The position numbers were made by a program, and so were the translations under genes. Below, piece after piece: positions 1 to 10,364 of a stretch of DNA of 64,000 nt; position 1 is the stretch's first letter, and every line of letters starts with the position of its first letter. The notes beneath the pieces were generated by a model, which did no database searches, was not told the DNA's origin, and was given only the letters and a program-made list of their open reading frames with translations. The DNA is taken from assembly GCA_021654635.1 (NCBI GenBank), contig AP025179.1, forward strand, positions 3,906,001 to 3,970,000, in the 5' to 3' direction. The DNA comes from Mycobacterium kiyosense. Its GTDB lineage: Bacteria; Actinomycetota; Actinomycetes; Mycobacteriales; Mycobacteriaceae.

Positions 1-576
1 GCGCGCCTTCTCCCGTACCTTGGCCGCCTTCTCGACCGCCGGTGCCAGCGCGGCCGCACGTAGCGGGTCCTGCGCGATCACCGCCTGCAGGTCGGCACGC
101 CGGGGATAGAGGCGGCGGCCGTCCAGCACCGCCGCCGCGGCCAGCGGTGACGCCGACGGATCATCGACCCCCCCGTGGGCACCGCAGTCGTCAACACAGT
201 GCCAGCGCCCGCCGCGCGCAATCTCGTCGACCACATGCGCCGCGTACAACTCGATGTCGTACCGGGCAAGGGCATCGTTGAGCGCTTCGCACAGCCGCCG
301 ATACTCCTCGTTGCACACCGAACAGTGCGCACCCTCGGCATCGACGATCACTACGATCGCGGCTTCCGGCTCGGCGCCGGCGGCAACCTGGGCCAGTTGG
401 TCCACCCGGTCGATCAGGCCCTCGTCCAGGTCGGCTCGCATCACCGCGCCCAATCCACCGCGCTCCAACGACACCAAGACCAGCGATTTCTCCGGCACGA
501 AGCCGAGGATGGCGGGCAGCGCGGCGATCAACGAGCCGGGGCGGTTCAGTTCAAAGTCGTTTCGATGCTTCGTCAT
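1..576 (-). CDS. DUF4192 family protein, C-terminus cut by window edge (Rv2712c-like)
   Basis: The gene reads from an ATG at 576 leftward and is still open at base 1, so about 192 N-terminal residues are visible. The N-terminus has the DUF4192 pattern: a short Leu/Ala segment with [20 protein letters not shown], followed by a hydrophobic strand [12 protein letters not shown] and a [11 protein letters not shown] segment. Function of the family is unknown; it is widespread in actinobacteria. It lies divergently upstream of sthA, which is the arrangement of Rv2712c-Rv2713 in M. tuberculosis. Family assignment is by recognition of sequence pattern and synteny. Confidence 0.8.
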   Translation of the reverse strand, partial: MTKHRNDFELNRPGSLIAALPAILGFVPEKSLVLVSLERGGLGAVMRADLDEGLIDRVDQLAQVAAGAEPEAAIVVIVDAEGAHCSVCNEEYRRLCEALNDALARYDIELYAAHVVDEIARGGRWHCVDDCGAHGGVDDPSASPLAAAAVLDGRRLYPRRADLQAVIAQDPLRAAALAPAVEKAAKVREKAR

Positions 577-688
577 GACGACCACGCTGACGACCGGCAC
601 CGTCAGTTGGTGCTCGCACAACGTGATTCGGCGCCCGCTTGTGGAGAAAGTCGCGACTGTGGGCCTTATCGTCTATCTCATGACTTCC

Positions 689-2095
689 ATGCGCGAATAC
701 GACCTGGTCGTTATCGGATCAGGGCCAGGCGGACAGAAGGCCGCCATCGCCGCGGCCAAGTTGGGCAAGTCGGTCGCGATCGTGGAGCGTGGCCGGATGG
801 TCGGCGGGGTCTGCGTGAACACCGGCACCATCCCGTCGAAAACCCTGCGCGAGGCGGTCGTCTACCTGACCGGAATGAGCCAGCGCGAACTGTACGGCGC
901 GAGCTACCGCGTGAAGGACAAGATCACCCCGGCCGACCTGCTGGCCCGCACTCAGCATGTGATCGGCAAGCAGGTCGACGTAGTGCGTTCACAGCTGATG
1001 CGCAACCGCATCGACCTGGTCCTGGGCCACGGCCGGTTCGTCGACCCGCACACCATCCTGGTGGAGGAAGACTCCCAGGGTGAGCGTGTGACGGTCAGCG
1101 GCGACTACATCGTCATCGCCACCGGCACCAAACCGGCGCGACCGTCCGGAGTCGAGTTCGACGAGCGCCGCGTGCTGGACTCCGACGGCATCCTGGACCT
1201 GAAATCGCTGCCGGCGTCGATGGTCGTGGTGGGCGCCGGGGTGATCGGGATCGAGTACGCGTCGATGTTCGCCGCCTTGGGCACCAAGGTGACGGTGGTG
1301 GAAAAACGCGACACCATGCTCGATTTCTGCGATCCGGAGATCGTCGAAGCGCTCAAGTTCCACCTGCGCGACCTTGCGGTGACCTTCCGGTTCGGCGAGG
1401 AGGTGACCGCGGTGGACGTCGGCGCCGCGGGCACCGTCACCACGCTGGGCAGCGGCAAGCAGATTCCCGCCGAGACCGTCATGTACTCCGCCGGGCGCGA
1501 AGGCCAGACCGCGAACCTCGGCCTGGAGAACGCGGGCCTGGAAACCGACAATCGCGGCAGGATTTTCGTCGACGACCAGTTCCAGACGAAAGTCGAACAC
1601 ATCTACGCCGTCGGCGACGTCATCGGATTCCCGGCGCTGGCGGCGACCTCAATGGACCAGGGCCGGTTGGCCGCCTACCACGCCTTCGGCGAATCGACCG
1701 ACGGCATCACCGCGCTGCAGCCGATCGGCATCTACTCCATCCCGGAGATCTCCTACGTCGGAGCCACCGAGGTGGAGCTCACCAAAAACTCGATCCCCTA
1801 CGAAGTGGGAGTGTGCCGCTACCGGGAACTCGCCCGCGGACAGATCGCCGGCGACTCCTACGGCATGCTCAAGCTGCTGGTGTCCACCCGCGACCGCACG
1901 CTGCTCGGAGCGCACATCTTCGGCACCAGCGCCACCGAGATGGTCCACATCGGGCAGGCCGTCATGGGATGCGGCGGAACCGTCGACTACCTGGTCGACG
2001 CGGTGTTCAACTACCCGACGTTCTCCGAGGCCTACAAGGTCGCCGCCCTGGATGTCACGAACAAGATGCGCGCCCTCAGCCAGTTCCTGCGCTGA
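689..2095 (+). CDS. sthA: Soluble pyridine nucleotide transhydrogenase
   Basis: SthA moves hydride between NADPH and NAD+ in the cytosol. The 468-residue product matches the M. tuberculosis length if translation starts at MREYD; an in-frame ATG three codons upstream (680) is possible and neither has a strong ribosome site. The FAD site is [12 protein letters not shown] near the N-terminus, the NAD(P) site is [13 protein letters not shown] in the middle, and the C-terminal FAD segment is [13 protein letters not shown]. The former redox motif reads [11 protein letters not shown], lacking the second cysteine of lipoamide dehydrogenases, which is typical of soluble transhydrogenases. Dimerisation domain follows to the end. 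Confidence 0.95.
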   Translation: MREYDLVVIGSGPGGQKAAIAAAKLGKSVAIVERGRMVGGVCVNTGTIPSKTLREAVVYLTGMSQRELYGASYRVKDKITPADLLARTQHVIGKQVDVVRSQLMRNRIDLVLGHGRFVDPHTILVEEDSQGERVTVSGDYIVIATGTKPARPSGVEFDERRVLDSDGILDLKSLPASMVVVGAGVIGIEYASMFAALGTKVTVVEKRDTMLDFCDPEIVEALKFHLRDLAVTFRFGEEVTAVDVGAAGTVTTLGSGKQIPAETVMYSAGREGQTANLGLENAGLETDNRGRIFVDDQFQTKVEHIYAVGDVIGFPALAATSMDQGRLAAYHAFGESTDGITALQPIGIYSIPEISYVGATEVELTKNSIPYEVGVCRYRELARGQIAGDSYGMLKLLVSTRDRTLLGAHIFGTSATEMVHIGQAVMGCGGTVDYLVDAVFNYPTFSEAYKVAALDVTNKMRALSQFLR

Positions 2096-2245
2096 ACGCA
2101 GCAAGCGAATAGAAATTCGCCCTGATGCGTTGATACGAGTGTCAGCAAATTCCGCTGACGCAATCGCACGTTCCACCAGCGATTGAGAGAGACTGTTTGG
2201 GGCACCCTGGATACGCCTTGAGACCCCCGAGAGGAGGCTCCACCC

Positions 2246-3239
2246 ATGTACGAGGATGAAGCACGGTCCGACCACACGCCCGGGCAGGCGCAGGAATACC
2301 AGCCCGGGCAATCCGGCATGTATGAGCTGGAGTTCCCGGCGCCTCAACTGTCGGCGTCCGACGGCCGCGGACCGGTGCTGGTACACGCACTGGAGGGCTT
2401 CTCCGACGCCGGCCATGCGATCCGGTTGGCCGCCGCGCACCTCAAAGCGGCCCTGGACACCGAGCTGGTGGCGTCCTTTGCGATCGACGAACTGCTGGAC
2501 TACCGCTCCCGCCGGCCGCTGATGACGTTCAAGACCGACCATTTCACCAAATACGACGACCCCGAGCTCAGTCTGTACGCGCTGCGCGACAGCGTCGGCA
2601 CCCCGTTCCTGCTGCTGGCCGGCATGGAGCCGGACCTGAAATGGGAACGCTTCATCACCGCGGTGCGGCTGCTGTCCGAGCGGCTCGGTGTGCGACGGAC
2701 CATCGGTCTGGGCACCGTCCCGATGGCCGTCCCGCACACCCGGCCCGTCACGATGACCGCACACTCCAACAACCCGGACCTCATCGGCGACTTTCAACCG
2801 TGGATCTCCGAGATCCAGGTCCCCGGAAGCGCGGCCAACCTGCTCGAATACCGCTTGGCCCAGCACGGCCACGAGGTCGTCGGATTCACCGTCCACGTCC
2901 CGCACTACCTGACCCAGACCGACTATCCCGCGGCAGCGCAGGCATTGCTCGAGCAGGTCGCCAAGACGGGCTCTCTGGAACTGCCGCTGACGGCGCTGGC
3001 CGAGGCGGCCGCCGAGATCCGGGCCAAAATCGACGAACAGGTTCGGGCGAGCGCGGAAGTCGCTCAAGTGGTGACGGCACTCGAGCGCCAGTACGATGCG
3101 TTCATCGACGCTCAGGAAAACAGGTCCTTTGCTGACGCGAGACGAGGACCTGCCTAGCGGAGATGAACTCGGAGCAGAGTTCGAGCGTTTTCTGGCTCAG
3201 CAGGCCGAGAAGAAGCGTGACGACGACGACACGGGCTAA
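2246..3239 (+). CDS. PAC2 family protein (Rv2714-like), frameshifted near the C-terminus
   Basis: PAC2 domain proteins are related to proteasome assembly chaperone 2; the mycobacterial role is unknown. A good ribosome site (gaggagg at 2231-2237) precedes ATG 2246. The PAC2 domain starts around residue 30 with VLVHALEGFSDAGHA and continues to about residue 260; the tail is helical and charged. As written the frame closes at 3157, but the +1 frame continues with LTRDEDLPSGDELGAEFERF, the conserved tail, to a TAA at 3237-3239. One extra T in the run at 3128-3130 explains the shift; the corrected protein is 330 residues. The clean tail in the second frame points to a sequencing error. Confidence 0.85.
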
Positions 3240-3276
3240 CGCTGCGTGACGTCCTGACGACAACGAGGTTGGCGAC

Positions 3277-4303
3277 ATGCCCGAGCGGACGCGCAATCTT
3301 CGCCCGGTGCGGGAAGTGACATCCCCGTCGCTGCAGTACCGCACCATCCACGGCTACAAGCGGGCCTTCCGGATAGCGGGGTCCGGTCCGGCGATCCTGC
3401 TGATCCACGGCATCGGCGACAATTCGACGACCTGGGCGCCGATCCACGCCAAACTGGCTCAGCGCTTCACCGTGATCGCCCCGGACCTGTTGGGGCACGG
3501 CAAGTCCGACAAGCCGCGCGCCGACTACTCGGCCGCTGCCTACGCCAACGGCATGCGCGACCTGCTCAGCGTGCTCGACATCGAGCGGGTGACCATCGTC
3601 GGGCACTCTCTGGGCGGCGGTGTGGCGATGCAATTCGCTTACCAGTTTCCACATTTGGTCGACCGGCTGATCCTGGTGGGCGCCGGGGGCGTCACCAAGG
3701 ACGTCAACATCGCGCTGCGGTTCGCGTCGCTGCCGATGGGCGCTGAAGCCTTGGCGCTGTTGCGGCTGCCGATGGTGCTGCCGGCGGTTCAGTTGCTCGG
3801 CCAGCTGGCCGGCCGCGCGCTGGGTTCGACGGCCATCGGCCGCGATCTGCCCAACATGTTGCGGATCCTGAACGACCTGCCCGAGCCGACCGCCTCGTCG
3901 GCGTTCACCCGCACGCTGCGAGCGGTGGTGGACTGGCGCGGACAGATCGTCACAATGCTGGACCGATGTTATCTGACCGAAGCCATCCCGGTGCAGATCG
4001 TCTGGGGCGAAAAGGATTCCGTGATCCCCGTCCAGCACGCCTACATGGCCCACGCCGCGATGCCCGGCTCTCGGATCGAGATATTCTCCGACGCCGGCCA
4101 TTTCCCCCTTCCACGACGACCCGGCCCGGTTCCTCGACGTCGTGCAGCGATTCATCGACAGCACCGTGCCCCCCGAATACGACCAGGCCGCGCTGCGGGA
4201 ACTGCTTCGCTCCGGTGGCGGCGAGCGCACGATCACCGGGCCTGCCGACACCCGAGTCGCGGTGCTCAACGCCATGGGAGCCGACGAGCGCAGCGCAACC
4301 TAG
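3277..4303 (+). CDS. Alpha/beta hydrolase (Rv2715-like), frameshifted
   Basis: The product is an alpha/beta-fold hydrolase. The nucleophile elbow is GHSLGGG (about residues 109-115), the oxyanion-side HG motif is LIHGIGDN near residue 47, and the late catalytic segment contains DAGHFPFHDDP once the frame is corrected. A run of five C at 4104-4108 has one base too many; after removing it the reading continues PARFLDVVQRFIDST and stops at TAG 4301-4303, giving 341 residues, the same length I recall for Rv2715. Substrate unknown; members act on ester or C-C bonds. It follows the PAC2 gene and precedes a PhzF-like gene on the same strand, probably one transcription unit. Confidence 0.85.
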
Positions 4304-4315
4304 GTCAGAAGCTTC

Positions 4316-5003
4316 ATGACCGTCGACGTGACCGTGCTGCGGGTCTTCACCGACTCCGACGGCAGGTTCGGCAACCCGTTGGGGGGTGGTGGACGCCGAC
4401 GTGGTCGATGCCACCGAACGGCAGCGCGTCGCAACCGAATTAGGTTACAGCGAAACGGTTTTCGTCGAGATGCCGACCGCCGATTCCACTTCGGCTCAGG
4501 CCACCATCTACACACCGCTAATCGAGCTGCCCTTCGCCGGCCACCCGACCGTCGGCGCGTCGTGGTGGTTACGCGAACGCGGATTGCCGGTCAACACTCT
4601 GCAGGTGCCGGCCGGCCTGGTGCAGGTGAGCTACGAGGACGATCGCACCGCCATCGAGGCACCCGCGGAGTGGGCACCCGACTTCGCCATCCACGATCTG
4701 GAGTCACCGGACGCGGTCGTGTCCGCCGATCCCGCCGACTACTCCGACGATGTCGCGCACTACCTCTGGGCCTGGGCCGACCGGTCCGCCGGGGCTGTCC
4801 GGGCCCGGATGTTCGCCGCCAACCTGGGAGTGGCCGAGGACCAGGCAACCGGTTCGGCGGCCATGCGGCTGACCGACTACCTGAGCAGGGATCTGGTGAT
4901 CACGCAGGGCAACGGATCGGTGATCGAAACCCGCTGGAGTCCGCGAACATGGGTCCGGATCGCCGGCCGCGTCACCGAAGACACTGTGCGACAGATCGAT
5001 TGA
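4316..5003 (+). CDS. PhzF-like isomerase/epimerase family protein (Rv2716-like), frameshifted
   Basis: Begins at ATG 4316, 12 bases after the hydrolase gene. The N-terminus ([19 protein letters not shown]) and the [15 protein letters not shown] and [13 protein letters not shown] segments are the PhzF/diaminopimelate-epimerase-like signature. The run of six G at 4381-4386 has one base too many; removing it joins the N-terminus to [13 protein letters not shown] and yields 228 residues, matching the M. tuberculosis homologue. A substrate cannot be named from sequence. The conserved PhzF glutamate (E in YSETVFVE) is present, suggesting an active enzyme. Confidence 0.85.
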
Positions 5004-5015
5004 CGCGCACGCCGG

Positions 5016-5501
5016 TCAGGATTTGCGGTGTAGCACGGCCGACAGATGATGCTGCACGGGTTGACCGACCGCACCCATGCGCAGCGAATAGGACAACTGG
5101 TCGCCGTCGATTCGCAGGGAACGCCCAAGGGCGGTTACGTGTTTGGCTGTCGGCGTCAGACCGATATCGGAGGTGACCGTCTCCATTTCGATGACGTCAC
5201 CGCTGACCGAGTAGTTACCGACCTCGATCTCGGTGACACCGCTGGGATGCGCCAGCACCAGCTCGAGGTGACCGCGTTGCGGCACCCGCAGATAGCCCGT
5301 TTCGGCGTGCAGCGGCTTCCCGTCGGTGACCGCCCTGGTCTTTTGCCCGTAGATCAGGAATGGCTTGCCGACGTGGGAGAACACCACCTCTTCGAGATAT
5401 TCGAAGGGTTCGATCGTCGGATACTCACCGGAACCCTTTCCCGCCCAAGTACCCAGCAGCGGGGCCAGCTCGGCCAGTTCGGGGTGCAGTTCCGGCGTCA
5501 C
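5016..5501 (-). CDS. Nitrobindin family heme protein (Rv2717c-like)
   Basis: A 161-residue beta-barrel heme protein. The family hallmark GTWAGKGSG (GxWxGxGxG) lies about residue 17, and the protein ends with HHLSAVLHRKS, including the region of the proximal heme histidine. Mycobacterial and plant nitrobindins bind ferric heme and react with nitric oxide or peroxynitrite; a THAP4-like fold is known for Rv2717c. The chosen start is GTG 5501, giving the normal family length; longer in-frame extensions upstream enter nrdR. It sits ten bases downstream of nrdR on the same strand. Confidence 0.88.
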   Translation of the reverse strand: MTPELHPELAELAPLLGTWAGKGSGEYPTIEPFEYLEEVVFSHVGKPFLIYGQKTRAVTDGKPLHAETGYLRVPQRGHLELVLAHPSGVTEIEVGNYSVSGDVIEMETVTSDIGLTPTAKHVTALGRSLRIDGDQLSYSLRMGAVGQPVQHHLSAVLHRKS

Positions 5502-5511
5502 CGATGCCTGC

Positions 5512-5973
5512 TCAGTTGGGCGCCGACACGTTACGGTGAGCCCGCAGTGCCTCGATCTCGCGCTCGAAATCGTCTGCGGACGAGAAGGATCGGTACACCG
5601 AGGCGAAGCGCAGGTAGGCCACCTCGTCGAGGTCGCGCAGCGGACCCAGGATGGCCAGGCCAACCTCGTTACTGGGCACCTCCGGCCCGGCGGCCCGCAC
5701 GGCATCTTCCACCTGCTGAGCCAGCAGGTTCAAGGCGTCATCGTCCACCTGGCGCCCCTGGCAGGCCCGCCGAACACCGCTGATGACTTTCTCGCGGCTG
5801 AACGGCTCGGTGACGCCGCTGCGCTTGACTACCGCGAGCACCGCGGTTTCCACGGTGGTGAACCGGCGTCCGCACTCCGGACAGGATCGACGACGACGAA
5901 TTGCCTGGCCTTCGTCGGTTTCCCGGGAGTCGATCACTCGGGAGTCGGGATGCCGGCAGAACGGGCAATGCAT
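5512..5973 (-). CDS. nrdR: Transcriptional repressor NrdR
   Basis: NrdR represses ribonucleotide reductase genes in response to dATP/ATP ratio. The 153-residue product opens with the zinc ribbon: MHCPFC at the N-terminus and CPEC about 30 residues on (two CxxC pairs), followed by the [15 protein letters not shown] signature and an ATP-cone domain to about residue 140. Length is normal. It lies upstream of the nitrobindin gene on the minus strand and downstream of chiZ, the conserved mycobacterial order beside lexA. Confidence 0.95.
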   Translation of the reverse strand: MHCPFCRHPDSRVIDSRETDEGQAIRRRRSCPECGRRFTTVETAVLAVVKRSGVTEPFSREKVISGVRRACQGRQVDDDALNLLAQQVEDAVRAAGPEVPSNEVGLAILGPLRDLDEVAYLRFASVYRSFSSADDFEREIEALRAHRNVSAPN

Positions 5974-6141
5974 GGCCGCTCCTTCGCCGCGCTGACGTTA
6001 CGGGGTCCGCAGAACACCCCGAGAGTACCCGTGCGCCGCTCAGCCGGGCCAATGCGCACGCTAGGAGTAGATCCTCCTCGATCTCTGGTAGTGGAAAAGC
6101 GCTGGTGCGCTTACCTATTCAAGCTGCGGCGGCGATGGACG

Positions 6142-6648
6142 TCAGCCGACCGGCGCGATCAGTGTCTGCCCCGCCGAGACTGACCCCGAGTCCAGCGCGT
6201 TCAGGTCGCGGATGCGTTCGACGACGTCGTGAACGGGCGCGCCGGGAGCGACCCGGGCGGCCAGGTCCTGCAAAGACTCCCCCGGCTCGACTCGCACCAC
6301 GGCCAATGCGGCAGGCATCTTGCTCGTCGACTCGGCCGAGTCACCGTTGATGATGCTGCCGAAGTTCGCCATCAGCCCCAGCCAGACGGTGATGACCCCG
6401 GCGAGGAGAGCCAGGCCGATCGTCGTCCGCACGCTGACCGGCCGGCGGTGGTGCGTGGCGGTGGACCGAACGACGCCGGTGCCGTAGTACTGCATCGGCG
6501 CACCGGCGGGTCGGGCCGGCCCCGGCCGGACCGACCGGTTGCGCCCCGCCCGATAGGAGGGAGACTCACTGGCGGGCCTGTTGACAGGCCTGTTCAGCGG
6601 GCTCTGCGTGCTGCCGTTGCGGTGCGGACCCGCGTAGATGAGTGTCAT
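6142..6648 (-). CDS. chiZ: SOS-induced LysM-type cell division inhibitor/peptidoglycan hydrolase (Rv2719c)
   Basis: The 168-residue product has a basic, proline-rich cytoplasmic N-terminus, one membrane segment (about residues 75-95, TIGLALLAGVITVWLGLMAN) and an extracytoplasmic C-terminal LysM-like domain (VEPGESLQDLAARVAPG to the end). Rv2719c (ChiZ) is a DNA-damage-induced protein that delays septation and interacts with FtsI/FtsQ; hydrolase activity has been reported. It is divergent from lexA, and three LexA-like sites lie just upstream at 6674-6730. The LysM call is from the family pattern, not from a catalytic motif that I can see. Confidence 0.88.
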   Translation of the reverse strand: MTLIYAGPHRNGSTQSPLNRPVNRPASESPSYRAGRNRSVRPGPARPAGAPMQYYGTGVVRSTATHHRRPVSVRTTIGLALLAGVITVWLGLMANFGSIINGDSAESTSKMPAALAVVRVEPGESLQDLAARVAPGAPVHDVVERIRDLNALDSGSVSAGQTLIAPVG

Positions 6649-6673
6649 GCCGTTCCCTCCGGTCGACTACATA

Positions 6674-6730
6674 TCGCTCGTGTGTTCGACACTAGTCGCT
6701 CATGTGTTCGATATCCGAACATTTGAGCGA
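6674..6730. promoter_or_regulatory. Three tandem LexA (SOS) boxes upstream of chiZ
   Basis: Three 16-base LexA-like sites: tcgctcgtgtgttcga at 6674-6689, tcgctcatgtgttcga at 6696-6711 and ccgaacatttgagcga at 6715-6730. Each keeps one perfect half-site of the mycobacterial consensus TCGAAC-N4-GTTCGA (GTTCGA in the first two, CGAAC in the third) and a degenerate second half (tcgctc or gagcga). Centres are 22 and 19 bases apart, about two helical turns. They lie 25 to 82 bases before the chiZ start. Confidence 0.8.
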
Positions 6731-6892
6731 GGCGTGTCGCACGAGCAAAACGGTAGAGCACACCACCGACAGGGTTTAGTCGGTGCAACCAGCTGGTGAC
6801 TGTTAAATACCCGATCCATCGGTAAGTTACACACTTGTGATTCGACGAATTTGCGCAGATCGACGCGCCCGATCCGGACCCCGACGCGCCGG

Positions 6893-6908
6893 TCGAACAC
6901 ATGTTTGA
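6893..6908. promoter_or_regulatory. LexA (SOS) box upstream of lexA
   Basis: TCGAACACATGTTTGA matches the mycobacterial SOS consensus at nearly every half-site position, and I recall the same sequence before M. tuberculosis lexA. It lies 32 bases before the lexA start codon, consistent with autorepression. Confidence 0.9.
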
Positions 6909-6940
6909 TTCTTGACGCGGATGCGGTTACATTCGGAGCC

Positions 6941-7621
6941 ATGAGCGACAGCAACGACACCTCGGGCTTGCACGCGGTCGACAACGCGCTGACTGAGCGG
7001 CAGCGCACCATCCTGGAAGTAATCCGCTCCTCGGTGACCACCCGCGGGTATCCGCCGAGCATCCGCGAGATCGGTGACGCGGTGGGCCTGACGTCGACGT
7101 CGTCAGTAGCACATCAGCTGCGCACCCTGGAGCGCAAAGGTTACCTACGCCGCGACCCGAACCGACCGCGCGCGGTTGACGTGCGCGGCGCCGATGACGC
7201 AGTGACACCGCCGGTTACCGACGTTGCCGGTTCCGACGCATTACCAGAACCCACCTTCGTCCCCGTTCTCGGACGGATCGCCGCAGGCGGTCCTATCCTC
7301 GCCGAAGAGGCCGTCGAGGACGTCTTCCCGCTGCCGCGCGAGCTGGTCGGGGAAGGGACGCTGTTCCTGCTCAAGGTTGTCGGTGAATCGATGGTCGAAG
7401 CCGCGATCTGCGACGGCGACTGGGTGGTCGTGCGTCAGCAGAACGTCGCCGACAACGGTGACATCGTGGCCGCCATGATCGACGGCGAAGCGACCGTGAA
7501 GACGTTCAAGCGGGCCGGCGGTCAGGTGTGGCTGATGCCGCACAACCCCGCGTTCGATCCCATTCCCGGTAACGACGCGATCGTGCTCGGCAAAGTCGTC
7601 ACCGTTATCCGCAAGGTCTAA
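6941..7621 (+). CDS. lexA: LexA SOS repressor
   Basis: LexA represses DNA-damage genes and self-cleaves when RecA filaments form. The 226-residue product has an N-terminal winged helix ([15 protein letters not shown] through [22 protein letters not shown], recognition helix) and a C-terminal S24 peptidase domain. The cleavage site is the Ala-Gly in GRIAAGGP, the catalytic serine is in [10 protein letters not shown], and the lysine is in [12 protein letters not shown] 6941 is the first start after the SOS box at 6893-6908; longer in-frame readings would run through the operator. Divergent from chiZ. Confidence 0.97.
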   Translation: MSDSNDTSGLHAVDNALTERQRTILEVIRSSVTTRGYPPSIREIGDAVGLTSTSSVAHQLRTLERKGYLRRDPNRPRAVDVRGADDAVTPPVTDVAGSDALPEPTFVPVLGRIAAGGPILAEEAVEDVFPLPRELVGEGTLFLLKVVGESMVEAAICDGDWVVVRQQNVADNGDIVAAMIDGEATVKTFKRAGGQVWLMPHNPAFDPIPGNDAIVLGKVVTVIRKV

Positions 7622-7641
7622 CCCGGCGCCGGCGCGAGCGC

Positions 7642-10092
7642 TTAATCAGCTCGCACGAAGCCATTGGCTCGGGCAGCGTCCTCGGTGGCGAACCAGATTT
7701 CGGCCAAGGTGTCGTGGTACAGCACGCTGCTGGGCGTGTAGTACAGGCCGAACCGGGCGCTGGCCTTGATCGGATAGCCGTCCGGCGCGCGATACGGGTC
7801 ATCGTCAAGCGGCAGATGGATGGTGGGACGCACTGCGGCGCTGCCCGCGGGCACTGCCACCGGCGCCTCGGCCCGCGGCGCAGCCGCATACGGCGTATCG
7901 GCCTCCGCGGTGTACCCGGCTGGCTCCGCAGCTGCATGCCGGCCCGTCCGAACCTCGGGGACGGGGGCGGCCTCCGGCGGAGACGCGAAGTCCGGCGACT
8001 CCTCGTCGGCGGGTTCGGTCTCGTCGGTTTCGGCATATGTGGATTCGGTGTAGGCGGACTCCGCAGCTGCGTTTTCGGCGAAAGCGTGTTCGGCGAAAGC
8101 GGATTCGGCAGCAGCCGATTCAGTATCGGCGGGTTCGGCGTCGGCGTAGAAGTCGTTCAGGTACTCATCGTCCGGGAAGCTCTCCGGCACATCGCTTTCC
8201 AGCGCATCCACTTCCGGCACGCCGATGCCGGGCAAGTGCGTCTGCGGCACCATGACGTCGGTTTCGAAAACTTCCGGCGTGACGGGCTCGGCGGCCGCCG
8301 GTTCCTCCACGATCAACTCGCCGGAGGCACTGCGCGTCACGATCGGAATCGGAGTGGTGCCCACCGCGTCGGGATCCTCGTCGTCGCCGAACTCCGCGAG
8401 CTCCCCCGACTCGTAACCCTCGTCGCCCACAGCCGCATATTCGGCGAATTCGTCGTCATACTCGTCGTCGAGGCGCGGCTCAGCGTCGGCAACGTCGCGA
8501 TCGATGTCGCCGCCGACGTCCCGGCCGGGCTCCGCGCCGCCGACCAGCCCGCCCCGGGACCAGCCGACCCGCCCGGCCGGACCGGAGTCGGCATGCTCCT
8601 CGAACTGCTCGTCGACGGGCGGGAATCGCTCGGAACCGTAGTCGATGTCGTCGTGCCCCCAGGGCACGTCGGCGCGGGGCTCGTAGCCGGCGCCCACATC
8701 GAGTTCCGGTTCTCGTTCGTACTCGGGTACAACCTGGCCGGCGGCGCGGCGACGGCGCATGCCCACCAACACCAATACGAACATCAGCAGGAGCAGCAGC
8801 ACCGGTACGGCCGCGACCAGCCACCACCAGTGGAAGGTGAACTTCTTAGCCGGCGGCGGGGACGCGGAGTTACTCGGCTGGTTCTGCCCCGCGACCTGCA
8901 GGCCGGACAGCAACGGCGCCAAGTTCGACGGATCGGTGCTGAAGGCGTTCTTGGCGCGGTTCCACGAGATCTTGCCGCCGGTGAACTTCTGCGACACCAC
9001 GTCGCCGTCCATGGTCTGGTCCCCAACGGGGGCGCCGAGTTTCCCGGTGGGGCCCTTGAGCTTGTCCCACGCGGCCTTCATGGCACCGCGCACCACGAAC
9101 GCGCCGTGATCGGGCGTCCAGAAGATCACCGGCTTGTCGGCGGCGGAGAATGTCGCGATCCGGCTGGCGGGCGTGATGCCGCCGTCGGCCTCATTGGCGG
9201 TGGGAAAACCCAGGTCGCTGCTGACCGGTCCCCCGACCGCCTCGTACTTCTGCAGAATCGGCCCTTCGACCGCATTGGCTCCGGTGGCCGGGCTGAAGAA
9301 AATCTTGCCGCCGTTGAAGTCCTGGACGATCCCGTCGCCGCCGATCGGATATTGACCGCCCTTCTTGGCGCCCAATGGGCCGTTCGCTCCGCCGGCGGCG
9401 CGCCAGGACATGTTGATGGCTGCCGTGGGGTCGATCGCTACCTGCAGGCCCTTGAGCTGCTCGGCCAGGGTCGCGGGATTGGTGGTGAACTCCTTGGTCT
9501 TGCGGTTCCAGGACACCTCGCCACCGGTGAACTTCTGGGAGGTCACCTCGCCGTCGTAGGTTTCGTCACCGATCGGGGCGCCCAGCACGCCGCCCGAACT
9601 GCCCAACTTGTCCCACGCCGCGTTGAGCGCGCCGCGAACCACGAACGCGCCGTGGTCGGGGGTCCAGAAGATCACCGGGTTGTCGCTGGCGGCGAAGGTG
9701 CTGACCCGGCTGTCGGGTCCGGCCAGGCCGGGAACCTCGTTGATGGTCGGGAAACCCAGATCGCTGCCTGCCGGACCGCCCAGCGCCTCGTACTTGGCCA
9801 GGATCGGTCCGAACATGTATTTGGCGCCGGTGGCCGGCGTGTAGAACATCTTGCCGCCGTCGAATTCCAGTGCGAATCCGTCCCCGACGGGATATACGTC
9901 GCCTTTGCGGGCTCCCAGCGTCGACGTGTCGCCGCCGGCTTTCTCCCAAGCGGCCATCATGGCCGCCTCGGCATCGCCGATCGGGGACGCCGAGACGGTC
10001 GGCGCCATCAGCGTGACGGCCAGCGCAGTAGCCGCCAAGCCGAGTAACGCCCGCCCGAACAGCCTGCTCAATTGACCTCTCTGCCCGTTCAC
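7642..10092 (-). CDS. Large LGFP-repeat membrane protein with C-terminal sunset-like domain (Rv2721c-like)
   Basis: About 816 residues. A signal peptide or anchor (residues 12-36) precedes an extracytoplasmic region of LGFP-type repeats (LGARKGD, LGFPTINE, LGAPIGDE and similar, each about 50 residues, residues 40-400), thought to contact the cell wall. A lysine- and proline-rich linker and one strong membrane helix (about 425-450, HWWWLVAAVPVLLLLLMF) follow, then an acidic, Glu/Ala-rich, repetitive cytoplasmic tail (ESAFAEHAFAENAAAESAY). The last 45 residues (FGLYYTPSSVLYHDTLAEIW, ending ARANGFVRAD) resemble the sunset domain. The start is GTG 10092; TTG 10095 or a TTG at about 10071 are alternatives. 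Function unknown. Confidence 0.85.
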   Translation of the reverse strand: MNGQRGQLSRLFGRALLGLAATALAVTLMAPTVSASPIGDAEAAMMAAWEKAGGDTSTLGARKGDVYPVGDGFALEFDGGKMFYTPATGAKYMFGPILAKYEALGGPAGSDLGFPTINEVPGLAGPDSRVSTFAASDNPVIFWTPDHGAFVVRGALNAAWDKLGSSGGVLGAPIGDETYDGEVTSQKFTGGEVSWNRKTKEFTTNPATLAEQLKGLQVAIDPTAAINMSWRAAGGANGPLGAKKGGQYPIGGDGIVQDFNGGKIFFSPATGANAVEGPILQKYEAVGGPVSSDLGFPTANEADGGITPASRIATFSAADKPVIFWTPDHGAFVVRGAMKAAWDKLKGPTGKLGAPVGDQTMDGDVVSQKFTGGKISWNRAKNAFSTDPSNLAPLLSGLQVAGQNQPSNSASPPPAKKFTFHWWWLVAAVPVLLLLLMFVLVLVGMRRRRAAGQVVPEYEREPELDVGAGYEPRADVPWGHDDIDYGSERFPPVDEQFEEHADSGPAGRVGWSRGGLVGGAEPGRDVGGDIDRDVADAEPRLDDEYDDEFAEYAAVGDEGYESGELAEFGDDEDPDAVGTTPIPIVTRSASGELIVEEPAAAEPVTPEVFETDVMVPQTHLPGIGVPEVDALESDVPESFPDDEYLNDFYADAEPADTESAAAESAFAEHAFAENAAAESAYTESTYAETDETEPADEESPDFASPPEAAPVPEVRTGRHAAAEPAGYTAEADTPYAAAPRAEAPVAVPAGSAAVRPTIHLPLDDDPYRAPDGYPIKASARFGLYYTPSSVLYHDTLAEIWFATEDAARANGFVRAD

Positions 10093-10364
10093 CAAGCCTC
10101 CCAGCCGATGCCCTGCCCACCTGGCGAGCCGGCGGATTCACCGCCGTGGGCCGTTTCCCCGCAACGGTCCGCATCGTCGCCGGGCTCGCATTACTTTGCT
10201 CTTGCGAACGAGAAATGCGAAGTCAAATTGTAGATATTACGGAAACGGATACCGAGCCGATGTCGAAATGATGCCGTGCCGCGCTCGTGTCGCGAACACG
10301 CGGCGTGCGGAACTCCCGGGCGAGCTGGGGTGGCGAGGGGACTTTGCCGATGCCTGGGCGGAGG

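Noticed and set aside
7714..10047. Long open reading frame of 777 codons on the plus strand
   Set aside because: It is fully antisense to the LGFP-repeat protein gene, lacks any domain, and arises from high GC content and the codon bias of the real gene.
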